DNA from: Apophysomyces variabilis
Lineage: Eukaryota; Mucoromycota; Mucoromycetes; Mucorales; Mucoraceae
Assembly: GCA_002749535.1 (NCBI GenBank)
Contig: MZZL01000390.1
Location: forward strand, 730,253 to 794,252
DNA length: 64,000 nucleotides
Direction: 5' to 3'
The notes beneath the pieces were generated by a model. The model had not been told where the DNA came from. It was given only the letters and a program-made list of their open reading frames with translations, and ran no database searches. Below, one piece after another: positions 13,425 to 24,780 of this stretch. The position numbers were made by a program, and so were the translations under genes. Position 1 is the first letter of the stretch. Each line of letters starts with the position of its first letter.

Positions 13425-15698
13425 ATGAAGGAAATTGTGGATGAGAAGATCGAATATGAGGTTCATACCACGACAACGACGACTAAACATGAGTATTACG
13501 ACGAACACGATGACAAGCAGATCGTAGTCGAAGAAAAACCATTCACTCAAGAACTACATGAAGAATTTCACTTCACCTGGCGTGCATCCATAGTAGGCTC
13601 TCTTCTGGGCTGTCTCGTAGGTTTGTATCACATCATAAAACAAATATAACACAAAGCCCACAATGGATGAAACCTTACCGTGTTCTTTTTTTCTATTCAC
13701 AGCCGCATCCAACACTTACCTCGGTTTGAAAATCGGTTGGACATTTGGTGCATCCTTGTTTGGTGCCATCTTCTCATTTGCTATTATCAAACCTATGTCT
13801 CGGATCTTGCCGCCCAAATGGGGTGGTGGCTATTTCGGTCCGCAAGAGAATTGTACTGCACAATCAGCTGCTACAACCGCTGGCGGTCTTTCTGCTGGTT
13901 TTGTCGCTGGTATCCCTGCCATGTACAAACTCGGATTGATGACTACACCACGTCAGGATGCCGCTGCCCTTGTCCTTTTCACCATTTCCGCCGCCTTCTA
14001 TGGTCTCTTCTTCGCTGTGCCCCTTCGCTCTCACTTTGTCGTCAAGCAGGACTTGACTTTCCCTACGCCCCGTGCCGCAGCAACCACCATCATCTCTCTT
14101 CACAGCACTGCCGAAGGTGAACGTGAAGCCATGAAAAAAGCCAAATGGATGGGCATTTGGTTCTTCATTTCTTTCCTATGGACTTTAATCGCCTACTGGG
14201 CACCTTTCTTCGATTCCAGTAAGTTTTGGAAAAAAAAGTTAAGGAAAAAAGGACTAATTAATTTACCCCTTTAGTTCATATCTTGTATTACATTGGCGAA
14301 GCCGTCGTTAGAAATAACCCTAACAGCGTTGCAGGATACGGTCTGATGAGCGCAGATGTAGAATGGGGATGGGCCTTCAAGTTCGATTGGCCATTTTTCG
14401 GTGCTGGTTTGATGACTCCCGGCAACACAGTGATTACCTTCTTCGTGACCAGTTTGATTATGTTCGGTATCCTTGGACCATGTATGGTTGCCAACGGCAG
14501 CTTCGTCGCCGCCAAAGGATTTTCCGCCGCCGGCCAAACGACTACCAGCTTCTTCTTGTGGCCCGGTATTGCTCTTATGGTGATTGCTTCATTTGCTGAA
14601 TTGCTTGTCCGTTATGATACCCTTTGGCGTGGTATCAAGGGTGGTATTCTTGGTTTGGTTAGCGTTGTTCGCAAAGGCTATTATTATGTCATGGTCTATG
14701 TCCTGCGCCGCGAACTTTCAGAGGAACAAAAGCAAAAATACCTTCCGGAAACAGATCCCGATGAGATTTTCCGACCAGATCAATTGATCCCTGCCTGGTG
14801 GTGGGTCACTGGTACCTTCATTTCCATCATCTTTACCTGCGCCATCATGGGCGAGTACTTCGGCATGCCTGTATACCAATCCATTGTCGCCATTATCCTC
14901 GGTTTTATCTTTGCCTTCGTTGGTATCCAAGCTTCTGGTGAAACCGATATCAATCCTACCGGTAGTATCGGCAAGATGTCCCAGCTTATTTTTGCTGGTA
15001 TGCCTGCGGATTCCCTTGCCCAGCTTCGCAAGAATAACTTGATGGCCGGTAATGTCAGTGCCTCTGCTGCTTCCCAGGCTGTTGACATGGTGGGCGATCT
15101 TAAGACCGGTCAGCTTGTCGGTGCCTCCCCACGCTCCCAATTCTGGGCCCAGTTTGTCGCCTCCTTTTTTGCCATTGGTATTGCCGTCGGTCTCTTCATT
15201 CTCTTCGCCGAAGCCTATCCCTGTGTAGTCAGTCAAGATGACTTCAAGGAGCACTGTGAATTCCAATTGGTTGCTGTAAGAGCCTGGTACAAGGTCACCC
15301 AACTTTTGACAGGTGGAGGTGAAGCACTCACCAGAGAATGTATCATTGTCACCGTTGTCTGCTGTGTCGTTGGTTTCGTTGCCCCCTTCATCCGCCATTT
15401 CTTGGTGCCTGAGAAGTACCATCGCTATTTCCCATCCGTCACCGCTGTTGGTATTGCCTTCATCAATACCTCCCCTGAAGTTCCTCTGTCCATGTTCATT
15501 GGCTGGATCATCGGTAAGATCTGGAAGCGTATCAATGCCCAGAAGCACGAGGACTTGATGTACAGCGTTGCTGGTGGTATGATTGCTGGTCAAGGTATCT
15601 CCGCTATCCTAAAAGCCGTGTTTACGATCGGCAACGTCAAGGGCCATGTGATTCTCGCTTCTTGTCCTGGAGGAGACCCTGATGCTTGCGAGGCGTAA
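13425..15698 (+). CDS. OPT-family oligopeptide transporter
   Basis: Exons 13425-13620, 13703-14218 and 14275-15698 encode 711 residues. The protein is a polytopic plasma- or vacuolar-membrane carrier of the OPT superfamily, which moves small peptides or peptide-like metal chelates with protons. An acidic, Thr-rich cytosolic N-terminus of about 50 residues precedes the first helix. Family-like stretches include AASNTYLGLKIGWTFGASLF, GPQENCTAQSAATTAGGLSA, the NPTG-containing segment (DINPTGSIGKMSQLIFAG) and the late INTSPEVPLSMFIGWIIGKI. About 14 hydrophobic segments can be counted. Both introns are conventional (GTTTGT...CACAG and GTAAGT...TTTAG) and keep frame. Codon usage is visibly more biased toward C-ending codons than in neighbouring genes, suggesting high expression. 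The substrate cannot be read from sequence. Confidence 0.92.
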
Positions 15699-16271
15699 TT
15701 AAGCTGTACATACCCCCTTTCCCACTTCTCTTTTTCTTTTATTTACAGCGTGTTATATTTAGTAATCTAATTTTATTGTCTTATTCAGACGAATACAAAA
15801 AAGAAACGCTCTTGTGTCATAGAAATGTTAAACAATGGAACATGGTCAGTTGAAAGTCGAATGTATGAATGTCATCATTGTTTATTCCCAAAGAAATAAT
15901 TTGGCTTCAGTGTACCTTACTTGAACCATTCCGGTAAGAGAGTGCAAACTAAGAATGAAAGAAAGTTGCAAAGCTGCCGAACGAAGGAAAAGGAGTACTT
16001 CCCTGGATTTTTTTGTACTGCTGTACCTTTTATGGTTAATACCAAGTGAAATATGTTTCATATTGAATCGGATAACTATATTGCAAAGAGATTGTCATGT
16101 TTACATTTACATATGGAAGTTGATAGTGATAGTAGAATGCATAATGATAGGTCTGATGTCTAGCATAAAGTGGAAGGTGCTAGGGTGGATTGATACAACG
16201 AAGAAAAAGAATAGGGTGGGCGATATGCAAGGCCAAATGGATTCAATTTTTTTTTGTTGTTATTGTTCTTG
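15699..16271. other. 3' flank between convergent genes
   Basis: Terminator-side DNA between the OPT gene and the minus-strand genes to the right. A 107-codon plus-strand frame at 15955 is rich in hydrophobic and basic residues but lacks any family signal and is probably chance. Confidence 0.5.
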
Positions 16272-16478
16272 TCAATGACATGAAGAAGATGAAGAAGAGA
16301 GCCTGGCTCTGTCACTCAGGCGACGGGTTATTCCGCATTCTCTGTCGTTGACGATAATAAAGGTTGTCTTGTCGTTTACCAGGATAACGCGCGAAAATGT
16401 AACATGGCGTTTTTGAGCTTGTTGTTCTTGTTGTTGTGGTTGTCTGGGCTGTGATTTGAAGGGTTTGAGAAGTGCCAT
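16272..16478 (-). CDS. tiny predicted protein with RVxF-like motif
   Basis: An ATG-led 68-residue frame. It starts MALLKPFKSQPRQPQQQEQQ, continues KRHVTFSRVILVNDKTTF and ends in a serine run. KRHVTF fits the RVxF docking consensus for protein phosphatase 1, so a small phosphatase-binding protein is one possibility; this is inference from a short motif. On the minus strand TATAAATAG sits at 16544-16536, about 60 bases upstream of the ATG, and overlaps the stop codon of the upstream oxidoreductase. The ORF could instead lie in the 3' UTR of that gene. Confidence 0.42.
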   Translation of the reverse strand: MALLKPFKSQPRQPQQQEQQAQKRHVTFSRVILVNDKTTFIIVNDRECGITRRLSDRARLSSSSSSCH

Positions 16479-16539
16479 AACAGAAGCAAAGGGAAATGCA
16501 AAAAGGGAGAGTATTTCTTTCTCTTTTATTTCCGCCTAT

Positions 16540-17995
16540 TTATATCTGTTCGTACTTAATACCCTCTTGCTGAAGGCGGTTAATGAGATCTGTGTTCCAA
16601 AACGCAACACTCGGTGTCAACACGCCTGCAGGCAGATTGGATTTGTCTGTCCACAACAAAGTTAATGCACATTGAAGCACGATACGAGGTGTAGCAATAT
16701 ATCCCGGCTCTGGGCCGCTCACGCGCACAGTCATAGCTTGATTTGGCTCCATCTCTGATCCTACATTCTTATCGTATCCTTTGCTTCGAAGAATGATTTC
16801 AAAACTGCCCTGTTCAAGCATTTCCTCTGTCGGAGGTTCCTTCGAAAACAAGCCGTGGGAAAAGCGTTCAGGATGATTCAGCAAGAGTCTACGGCCCCAA
16901 GGGGATGAGGACAAGAACAAAAAGATAAATCCATAAAGAGTATAAAGGAAAGCAACCCATAACGAAGGTAGTAAAAGATACGCCGCAAACTGTACCGTGG
17001 GTGGCATGGCTGCATCTGTATCTGCTGCACGTGGTTTACCATAACCTGTCAGGAAAAGTTGCTGTGAAAGCCGAACAACCGAAGGGTCGGCAAACCGGAA
17101 AGGAACATGGTACCCAAGTTCTTTATCCTTCGTCAATCGATGATGAAAGCGTAAACGGGGTCCAACTGGACGAGGAAGAGGAGCAAGACCAGACAACTTT
17201 CGGATTTCACGGAGCAATTCGACAGAACCGAAGCCATTGACTAGAAATTAATATTTGTTGTTAGCATTGTCCAATTTCGCAAGGGCGCACGATGAATCGT
17301 AGTACATGGTAGCAATAGAAGAAGAAAACTTTACCAGCTGATTCATAAGTTGCATAGCCTATACGAAGACCAGCAGGTGCCCGAACACGCAAGAACATTT
17401 CGATCCAAGCGGGCGTCCAGCCACGAGATGTGTACAGTTGCTTGATCCACAGGACACCCATATCGGTTGGCACCTTTTTTTTGTTTGCTTTAGTTATCCC
17501 GAGATAAACAAGTCAACAAAAAGGAAAAGCACCCACACTATCAAATCCACATGAATGCACAATTATCACTTGTTTTCGTGCAGCTTGTTCATGATACGTT
17601 CTCTGCATTCGTTCCACAAACTCTGGTTCCCCCGTAACATCCACATAGTTACATCCTTGCTCAACACATGAACGGACCACATATTCTCCCATAAATCGGA
17701 AAGGACCGACAGCATTCACAATCACTTTGCTCTGTCGTGCCATGGCATCTATCGTGTCTCGACGCATTACATTGGCAACTATCACGGCTGGTCGCGTAAC
17801 CGAGGCACCGGGCATTTGGCGGTCCAAAGCGCTAATTACCTCGTTCAACTTCTCTTCGTCTCGTCCAGCAATGGCCCATCGGAATTCTGTCGGCAGTAGT
17901 GGAGAATGGACTGCCAGTAATTCATACACATGAGCTACAATATGCTTGCCGGTCAGACCAGTAGCTCCAAAGACGGTGATATCATATTTATCCAT
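16540..17995 (-). CDS. saccharopine dehydrogenase-like oxidoreductase
   Basis: Exons 17995-17537, 17473-17335 and 17240-16540 encode 432 residues. The N-terminus holds a Rossmann NAD(P)-binding fold with VFGATGLTGKHIV at about 8-20, then the family marks VNAVGPFRFMGEYVV and NYVDVTGEPEF. The first splice rebuilds CGFDSVPTDMG exactly and the second rebuilds YESAGVNGFGS. A hydrophobic helix pair lies around residues 285-315, as in the membrane- or lipid-droplet-associated SCCPDH-like proteins. These proteins are named for similarity to saccharopine dehydrogenase but are not shown to act in lysine synthesis, and the substrate here is unknown. Length matches fungal homologues. Confidence 0.9.
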
Positions 17996-18968
17996 CGTTG
18001 CTTTTTACTGTTCGAAAACGAAAGGTACATATTCTGAGTCTTAAGTTAACCCAGCAGCAGGACACCGACACAGCAGTCCAACAGCACGATGGGAGTAAAA
18101 AGGCAGCACCAGACCAGAAATCGAAGAGCCTGCATCTTCCATTGTCCCCTGAAGCTTTCTCGGTCCGAATGTAGACCATGTAATCGTCGAATGTATTGGA
18201 TCCATAGCCTATTAAGCTTTCTCTTGATAACAGTTCTTCTTGGCTTCTGTCTGAACAAGGCTACGAAAGAAGGAAACTACTTAGAATGGCTGAAAGAGCT
18301 TGCTGGGACAACCATCGTCCGTACCTTATCCTTCCCTGCATCAATAGAAGGCTATACTGGATGCAGTCTCACCTGCGTGCCTTCTTTATCTTGTAATTAA
18401 AGTTTGTTACACTTGACTGGACCAATGTCTGCTCTACATTATGAAACGGTTTGCAAACACGTCATTTTTTCTTATACACGGCAGATCGTAGTTTGAGGAT
18501 ACGTCTTTTTTAGATCCAGGCATTTGCGATTCGCTACGATAAGCGATTCTTTATAGATTAAGTTATCGCTTAACGAGATATAATCCAACTGGAGCCAGAG
18601 TAGTTAAACAGGAATTGATGGGAACTTGAGGAAAGACTAAATGACCATTAACATGTGTTAATTTTGTAAGCAGGAAGTCAGAACAAAGAAAGCCATCTAG
18701 TTTTTTGTCACGATGAAACACAATGAACCATATAATTTACCAAAACTGTTTACATCCCTTGTGCATTTACCGCAGAAAGAAACATAGAGAGAAGTTCAAT
18801 TGATTAATTAGATGGGTTCAAGCAAAAGAGGAAGAAGAGGTAGGCTCTTTATTAGGCATGCTCGTGATATCAATACTCTACTAGAAAATCGTTTTCCTAA
18901 TTTTCTCAAAATGCAAACTTTTTTATTTTTAGTGTTCATGATGGCATGGTTATATGTGTGTCTTTGAT
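17996..18968. other. intergenic, no confident gene
   Basis: A hydrophobic minus-strand frame near 18046-18258 (ending LLDCCVGVLLLG) lacks an ATG, and no upstream exon could be joined in phase. The rest up to the CCT3 stop is AT-rich without coding character. Confidence 0.4.
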
Positions 18969-21028
18969 TTATTCACGCTCGGCCGCCATTTCCTGCAGCA
19001 ATGTGTCAAAGCTTTTTGCATGATTAATCATGTTATCCTTACCTCTGGATTCATCTCGCCTCCTCCTCGGGCTTGAGTTTTGTTTTTCGAGATACCGGAA
19101 ACAATGTCATCCACACGCAACAGCAGGCAAGCAGACTACAGTTACAATATGAGACGACATGTCACTCTACCTTTAAACCTCGCTCTTACCTCAATTGCAG
19201 TCTTAATTGTCTGAACTTTAACCGCACTGGGTTCCCAGATGCCGTAATCATTCATATCCACAACCTTGCCAGATTCGCCGTCAATACCGAAGGAATATTC
19301 GCCGTTAGCATGCTTAGCGCGGAGCTGAGTCAGTGTCTTGATAGCATTGCCACCACAGTTTTGAACAAGAGTACGAGGGATAACTTCCATAGCCTCAGCA
19401 ACAGAACGGTAAGGCCACTGTTCAACACCTTCCAAAGTTTTGGCCTTCTCTTCCAACTTCACAGATACTGCCATCTCTGTAGCACCACCGCCAGGGGCAA
19501 GGCTAGCGTTAAAGAAGACATTGCGGGCAACACACATGGCGTCTTGAAGATTGCGTTCAACTTCAGCAATAATATCCTTGCTGGGACCGCGCAAAATGAT
19601 GGAACATGCCTTAGGATTTTGGCATTTGGTCAGGAAGGTGAAGTACCTAGAATTACAAAATTGAGCACATGTGTCTAACATTCGAATTCTACACATACTC
19701 GTCACCGATCTTGTCAATGTGGAACAGACCGCACTGTGTACCGACATCATTCTCGCGGAGGTCATCCACGCGGTTAACGATCGTGGCACCGACTGCACGT
19801 GCAATACGGTTGTTGTCAGTCTTACGGACACGTCGAATGGCTGTAATGTTTGCCTTGACGAAGAAATGTTGTGCAAGATCTAAGAAGAAGTGTTATTGAC
19901 AAGACTACGGCATCCTAAGCTATATACCAGAAACACCCTTCTCGGTGAATACCAGATCAGGCTTCAATGCGATGATCTTATCGCACATGGCCTTCACTTG
20001 CTCTTCTTCAATTTGAAGGATTCTGTTCCAGTCAGCTTCCTTGGAAATCTCAATGTTTGTTTGTGATTCTCCCTTCTTATACTCAAGAGGACAATCCAAA
20101 AGAATAATACGGGGATTTTCAATACGTCGGCGCATCTTAGGGTGTGTCACGTCCTTGTTAAGGATGATACCATCCAAAACCTGAGACTGTTCAATTTCTC
20201 CACCAGGGATCTAATATCGTCGATAAATTTTCTAAGAGTTATTTTCTGAGTACTCATTACCTTCTCCACTCTGGCGTAGCGCTTGATGTCGACTTCCTTT
20301 CGGCCGGTGCCTTCTTCTTCTCGTGCCACAGTTCTCACGGCATCCAACGCAAGCTTACACATTAAATCACTCCATGTGCTCACAAATTTGGTACCGATAG
20401 ATGACTTGATCAAGCTCAGCATTTCCTCATTATCGTCCACGTTCACTGGTTTAGATATCTCTTCCACAATGTTTAATGCGTCTTCGAGAGCTTTCTTAAA
20501 GGCGCTGATAATCACGATAGGATGGATGTTGTTCTGAATATGAGGCAATGATCGTGCAAGGACCTCACCAGCTAAGGAAAAGTCGAGTCAGCAGTTGCTT
20601 TCCAAGGTCCTCGTTTCCTTGTCTATTTTACCAAGAATGATGACACTAGTAGTTCCATCGCCAACTTCCTCATCTTGTGTTCTTGAGAGCTCAATCATAC
20701 TCTTGGCGGCAGGATGATCAACTTCGATTTCACGCAAGATCGCATTACCATCGTTCGTAAGTAAAATACCACCCATAGGATCGAGCAGCATCTTGAGCAT
20801 AGATCGAGGACCAAGGCATGTGCGAATCACATCTGAGACAGTCTATCGTGGTGCGTAAATTAAATCTTTCTTCAGTGATTTGGATTATGATGAGTTACCT
20901 TTGCTGCCGTGATGTTGGAGATCTGGGCCTTGCGACCCGACTCTCTCTCCATATTAGTGTCTATAGAGACATCAGTATTGATAGATGATGGTTCTCCGCT
21001 TACTCATAACAAGAACTGGTGCCTGCAT
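18969..21028 (-). CDS. CCT3: CCT chaperonin gamma subunit
   Basis: Nine exons: 21028-21004, 20960-20899, 20842-20632, 20571-20261, 20210-19928, 19879-19699, 19646-19190, 19135-19043 and 18992-18969. Together they give 548 residues, the usual length. CCT3 is one of eight subunits of the cytosolic TRiC/CCT ring that folds actin, tubulin and other proteins with ATP. The N-terminus MQAPVLVMNTN and RESGRKAQISNI are gamma-specific. LDPMGGILLTNDG, the nucleotide motif GDGTT at 90-94, and APGGGATEMAVS are group II chaperonin signatures. The first exon is only 25 nt and the last encodes just EMAAERE. Every junction keeps phase. The gene is divergent from the peptidyl-tRNA hydrolase gene across about 0.85 kb. 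Confidence 0.96.
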
Positions 21029-21882
21029 GTTGGGATATTTTACAAAGGAGTAACCGTTCCGCGTGCAAAAGACGTTTTTGACAGAAACGCGCTCGCACTC
21101 AATTATGATCTCAGACGGACGTCGTCATCATTAACATAACATGGAAACAGCGGAGGTCCAACTTATCGCCCATTTTCGGCTTTCGCTGCGTGCATGTCGC
21201 TGACACACTGAACTCATTTTGTAACCCAACGATAATACTGCCATGGATGGGTACGGCGAATGTCGCAACAGCTAAAGGGAGGCGATTATATCCGCTGTTC
21301 TAAACCATGGATTCTTTTGTTCGCTGACCCAATCCTAGCTGTGGGTATTGCAAGCGTTTCTTGAGGATGCGTAACGCGTTTACTGACAACAGTATAAACC
21401 CACTGAGCTTGTCTATTTGATCTTAGTGTGGCACAAGGTCGCCAGGAACCAGATATACACTTGCCCAAGCCCTTGGCTGTATAGATGAGTTTGTGCCTTC
21501 ATATGCAGTAATGTACCGGGCGTCTACAACACGTTATTTCGTTCTGTGTCATGAGGCTGAATATAATGGGCATGGTCAAATACGGAAAACAATCCCTTAA
21601 ATTAGGAAGTTTTTTGGAAACAGTAACAGGGCCGCTACAGTTGTTCAACGATAATATAGAGTTTATAGAAAACAATATCCCCGAGGGTTGATTTATTAGT
21701 TTATAACCAGTGGTTTAAGAAGCTAACTAAAGACAAATATGCCAGGTGGTATAGATGATAGCGAATATAGTACTGTCGGGCTCACAAATCGGGGCTAAGC
21801 TTCCTGCCGCAGTATGTTTAAACTTAGGCAAAGAAAATCAATTCTGGTTTCTCTAAAAAGCGCTCTCTTGACTTAACATTCC
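21029..21882. promoter_or_regulatory. divergent intergenic region, CCT3 / PTH1
   Basis: About 850 bases between two divergently transcribed genes, so it must hold both promoters. No clear TATA box is visible on either side. A short minus-strand frame at 21286-21468 has no support. Confidence 0.35.
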
Positions 21883-22716
21883 ATGTCGCTGACTCGACTA
21901 TTGGCAAGTAAGCTTATACTACTGTCTCTTCAGGACTAATCGGGCCTGTCTTCAGTTTGTTGGCCTTGGGAATTATACACATCCAAATACCCGGCATAAT
22001 GTCGGTATGATGCTTCTCGATCACCTCGCCGAACAGTTGAATGTGACCTGGTCCCAGAACCGATCATGGAAAGCCAGTGTAGCGCAAGCAACATTTCGGG
22101 TGGAGATAAAGAATAAAGCAGAATACATATCGAAGGAGTTTCAGATCACTTTTCTGAAGCCACGACTACTCATGAATGTCTGCGGCCCCTGTGTCTCGAA
22201 AGCAGGCAAGTTGAAAGGCAACATGTTTATTTCGGAATGCATACTTACGGATTCAGTTTAGTCCGCGAACTTTCGATCGAGCAGTCAAATGTATACGTGT
22301 TTCACGATGACTTGCAGCGTTCTCTAGGCAAATTGTCACTCAAGGAAGGGGGTTCTGCAAATGGTCACAATGGTATCAAATCTGTGGTACAAAGTTTACG
22401 CTCTGATGCTTTCAAGCGTGTACGTATCGGTATTGGAAGGCCACCGACAGCAGAAGGCAACAGATCCCCGGAAGTAGTGGCAGATTTCGTTCTTAGCAAG
22501 TTTACGTTGAATGAGATCAACGTCTTGAAGACCGAAGTTTTCCCCTTACTAGACATCTCGGCAAAAGGTTTAGAAACGCTATGCGACCGTGGCCAACTCT
22601 GGGTCAAACCAAAACCAAGAAAACAAAAGATAGCAATAGAAAAACCAACAGAAGCTGTTATAGAACCCAAAACCGTTATAGAATCCAAAGCCATTATAGA
22701 ATCCAACACTTCATAG
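21883..22716 (+). CDS. PTH1: peptidyl-tRNA hydrolase, 5' end unresolved
   Basis: This enzyme cleaves peptidyl-tRNA released from stalled ribosomes. The conserved body runs from FVGLGNYTHPNTRHNVG (from 21956) with the catalytic His in RHNVG. It then carries the MNVCG site, the HDD acid, GGSANGHNGIKS and RIGIGRP. The C-terminus is a basic and repetitive tail (IEPKTVIESKAIIESNTS). The second intron, 22206-22261, appears to be GC-AG. It rebuilds KAVRELSIEQ and leaves 20 residues between the MNVCG glycine and HDD, which matches the spacing I recall for the bacterial enzyme. At the 5' end, an ATG at 21883 and a good 48-base intron at 21908-21955 look natural, but the 25-nt first exon joins one base out of frame to FVGLG. 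Either the start lies elsewhere or there is an indel. A mitochondrial role is likely but no presequence can be read. Confidence 0.85.
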
Positions 22717-23844
22717 AATCCCATCTCCTGTAACATATGTACATGTACACATTACATTTTATTTATTCGATTTAACCAAGTATTGTCGGACACTGTTCAA
22801 GAGAGAGCTTTGTAATCAAGATATTTTCCAATGAGAATAAGTTATTTCTTCGATCCTCTCCATTCTTCCATGCATGTCTTGTTGCCCATCAAACGTCTAC
22901 CCGTAGAGAGGACATCCATGACATAGCAAGTTATATTATCTCTTATATCTTACCGTATGAACACCCTTAAAGACAAATAGGTCATCTTCCCCTCGGAGCA
23001 GGTACGCTTTCGATCCATCTATCAGCTGATCAAATCCAATGCTCTGGGCTCTAATATGCCTACAGGTATAATGAATTTGTCATGGTGCGGCTAAAGGGCA
23101 TGTAACTTTAGAATAAGACAGGATAGAAACATCCACGACTTAATGCAAGCGCTTTTTCCAGGAACTTTTGATTCACGCACAAGATCGAAGTCACCGATAT
23201 TTAAGGCCTCGATCGGTCAACAAGTTTTCCTTGCTCACTAAGATCGATTGGGTCAACTTTGTTCCGCAGTTTGGGCTGCTCCAAATCTTCTGAATGACTT
23301 CGATCTATGGATGTCGCAATCGCATCCATACGGAAACGGGTTTCAATGCGTTCATCGACGAAGACTCGCGAAGAATGCGAGTAATGTCACTACGGACCTA
23401 TTACACGTTATTCCTTACATTAACCGCAACAATCCTCTTCAGCCCAGTGTATCTTTTTAACCTTGTAACAAATACCAGAAAAAAAAGAAGATAAAAACTA
23501 TTCGATCACATGAGCCTTGCAATATTTGTGAGAAGGACATCTAAGTTCATCTCAGTCTCATATATATATCTTGAGCAGCATGCACAACCGAAGTGATTGT
23601 CTACAGCTACCTCACCAAACCGTTTTCTATAACTGCAACGTGTTTGCCGTGTTGTTTCTACACGATATGATTCAGCAGCATCCGTACTAAGGTGTACTTT
23701 CCCACTCCCGAAAAAGCCGGTAAAAATAGCGGTTATCCATGGTGACAAGAAGTGCGTCTGTCCAAACACGGAGCTCCAATGGTGGAGGCGTAAACTTTTT
23801 ATGGGCCGTAGAAAAGTTACTTTGGTTCTAGCGTCCTTTCCACA
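22717..23844. other. intergenic, possible repeat-derived DNA
   Basis: No intact gene. Scattered frames near 23248-23500 (+) and 23506-23769 (-, cysteine-rich) resemble nothing I can name. They lie directly upstream of the LINE fragment and may be decayed parts of the same insertion. Confidence 0.35.
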
Positions 23845-24760
23845 AAACTATAATCTCCAAGGGATTGCTCTGACCTAGATCAAGAAAAAGCATACGGTCG
23901 GATGCTTTCTAAACAGCTCGAGGTTTGTCTACGACAATTCGGTTTTCCACCCGCACTGGCGCCTCGCGTTGTCCAATCTGCTCTTTCGCACTTCGATCTG
24001 CATCAATGTTAATGGCCACATGTTGGGATCTTTTCAGCAAAGTCGTAGATTGCGCCAAGGGGATCCTCTGTTTCCCTTTTTTTCTAACACTTCACCTTGG
24101 AAGCTCTGCTTCGTGCTAGTCATGCTTTCACACTTATTTCTTGTTTCTCTTTCGCTAACTCTAGCAACCAGTTGGTCTCACCGCGAATGGATCCGCCTGC
24201 TCTTGCCAAATGCGTGGCTTATTCAGATGATCTGCTGTTATTTCTCGCTCATCCAGCAGAGATAGAACTGCTTCTAACGCTCATTGACATCTATGGCGGA
24301 GCATTAAATGCCCGCATGAATCGATCCAAGATGGTGGCCGTTGTACCTAATGGTGATGGAACCTTTGAATGACGAGACACTTTACATAGTCACTCTATCT
24401 GTAATTGGCACAATGGTCACTCGCCCACAGCTGCTATCTATGTTGGCAAGTTCACTCACTAGTTTGAGCAGGCAATCCAAGCTTATATAGATGGAACGAT
24501 CTCCAAACTTCAACAGCACGTAGCGAGTTTACTCCAACGATCTCTATCCACAGGTGGGAAAGCCTTGGTTGCTAACTCCCTCTCCTGAGCCGCATATGGT
24601 ACACCATTCATATCCATGCCATCCCTTTGGCGTTCCTGCAAAAGATCCGACCCATCATTGGCCAGTTTACCCATGATCGTTCGTTTCCTCCGGTGAGTTT
24701 CGAAGGGATCGGCAACCAGACTACAAATCCCTTCTTCGCATTTATTGACTGTGAAACAAA
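23845..24760 (+). mobile_element. decayed LINE-type retrotransposon, reverse transcriptase remnant
   Basis: Three-frame reading recovers a non-LTR reverse transcriptase in order: motif A as LDQEKAYGR near 23875 (the usual Asp after the Tyr has become Gly), then GFPPALAPRVVQSAL, then RLRQGDPL near 24050, then the catalytic box as YSDDLLLFL near 24220, then NARMNRSKMVAV. Past the catalytic domain, IYVGKF, YIDGTISKLQQHVASLLQR and STGGKALVA continue the pattern of L1-like elements of Mucoromycota. Several frameshifts and stops separate the pieces, so the copy is dead. No 5' end, poly-A tail or target-site duplication could be defined. Confidence 0.8.
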
Positions 24761-24780
24761 CGTAAAGAGGTTTTAGGCGA

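Noticed and set aside
14718..15593. 291-codon minus-strand open frame opposite the OPT gene
   Set aside because: It is the antisense shadow of a strongly codon-biased exon; the sense strand encodes a clear transporter.
15955..16278. 107-codon plus-strand frame downstream of the OPT gene
   Set aside because: Random composition, located in a 3' flank, no motif or splice evidence.
18046..18258. Small hydrophobic minus-strand frame between the oxidoreductase and CCT3
   Set aside because: No ATG; candidate upstream donors do not join in phase.
23506..23769. Cysteine-rich 87-codon minus-strand frame
   Set aside because: Looks faintly like a zinc-binding piece but cannot be matched to any family; probably part of decayed repeat DNA.
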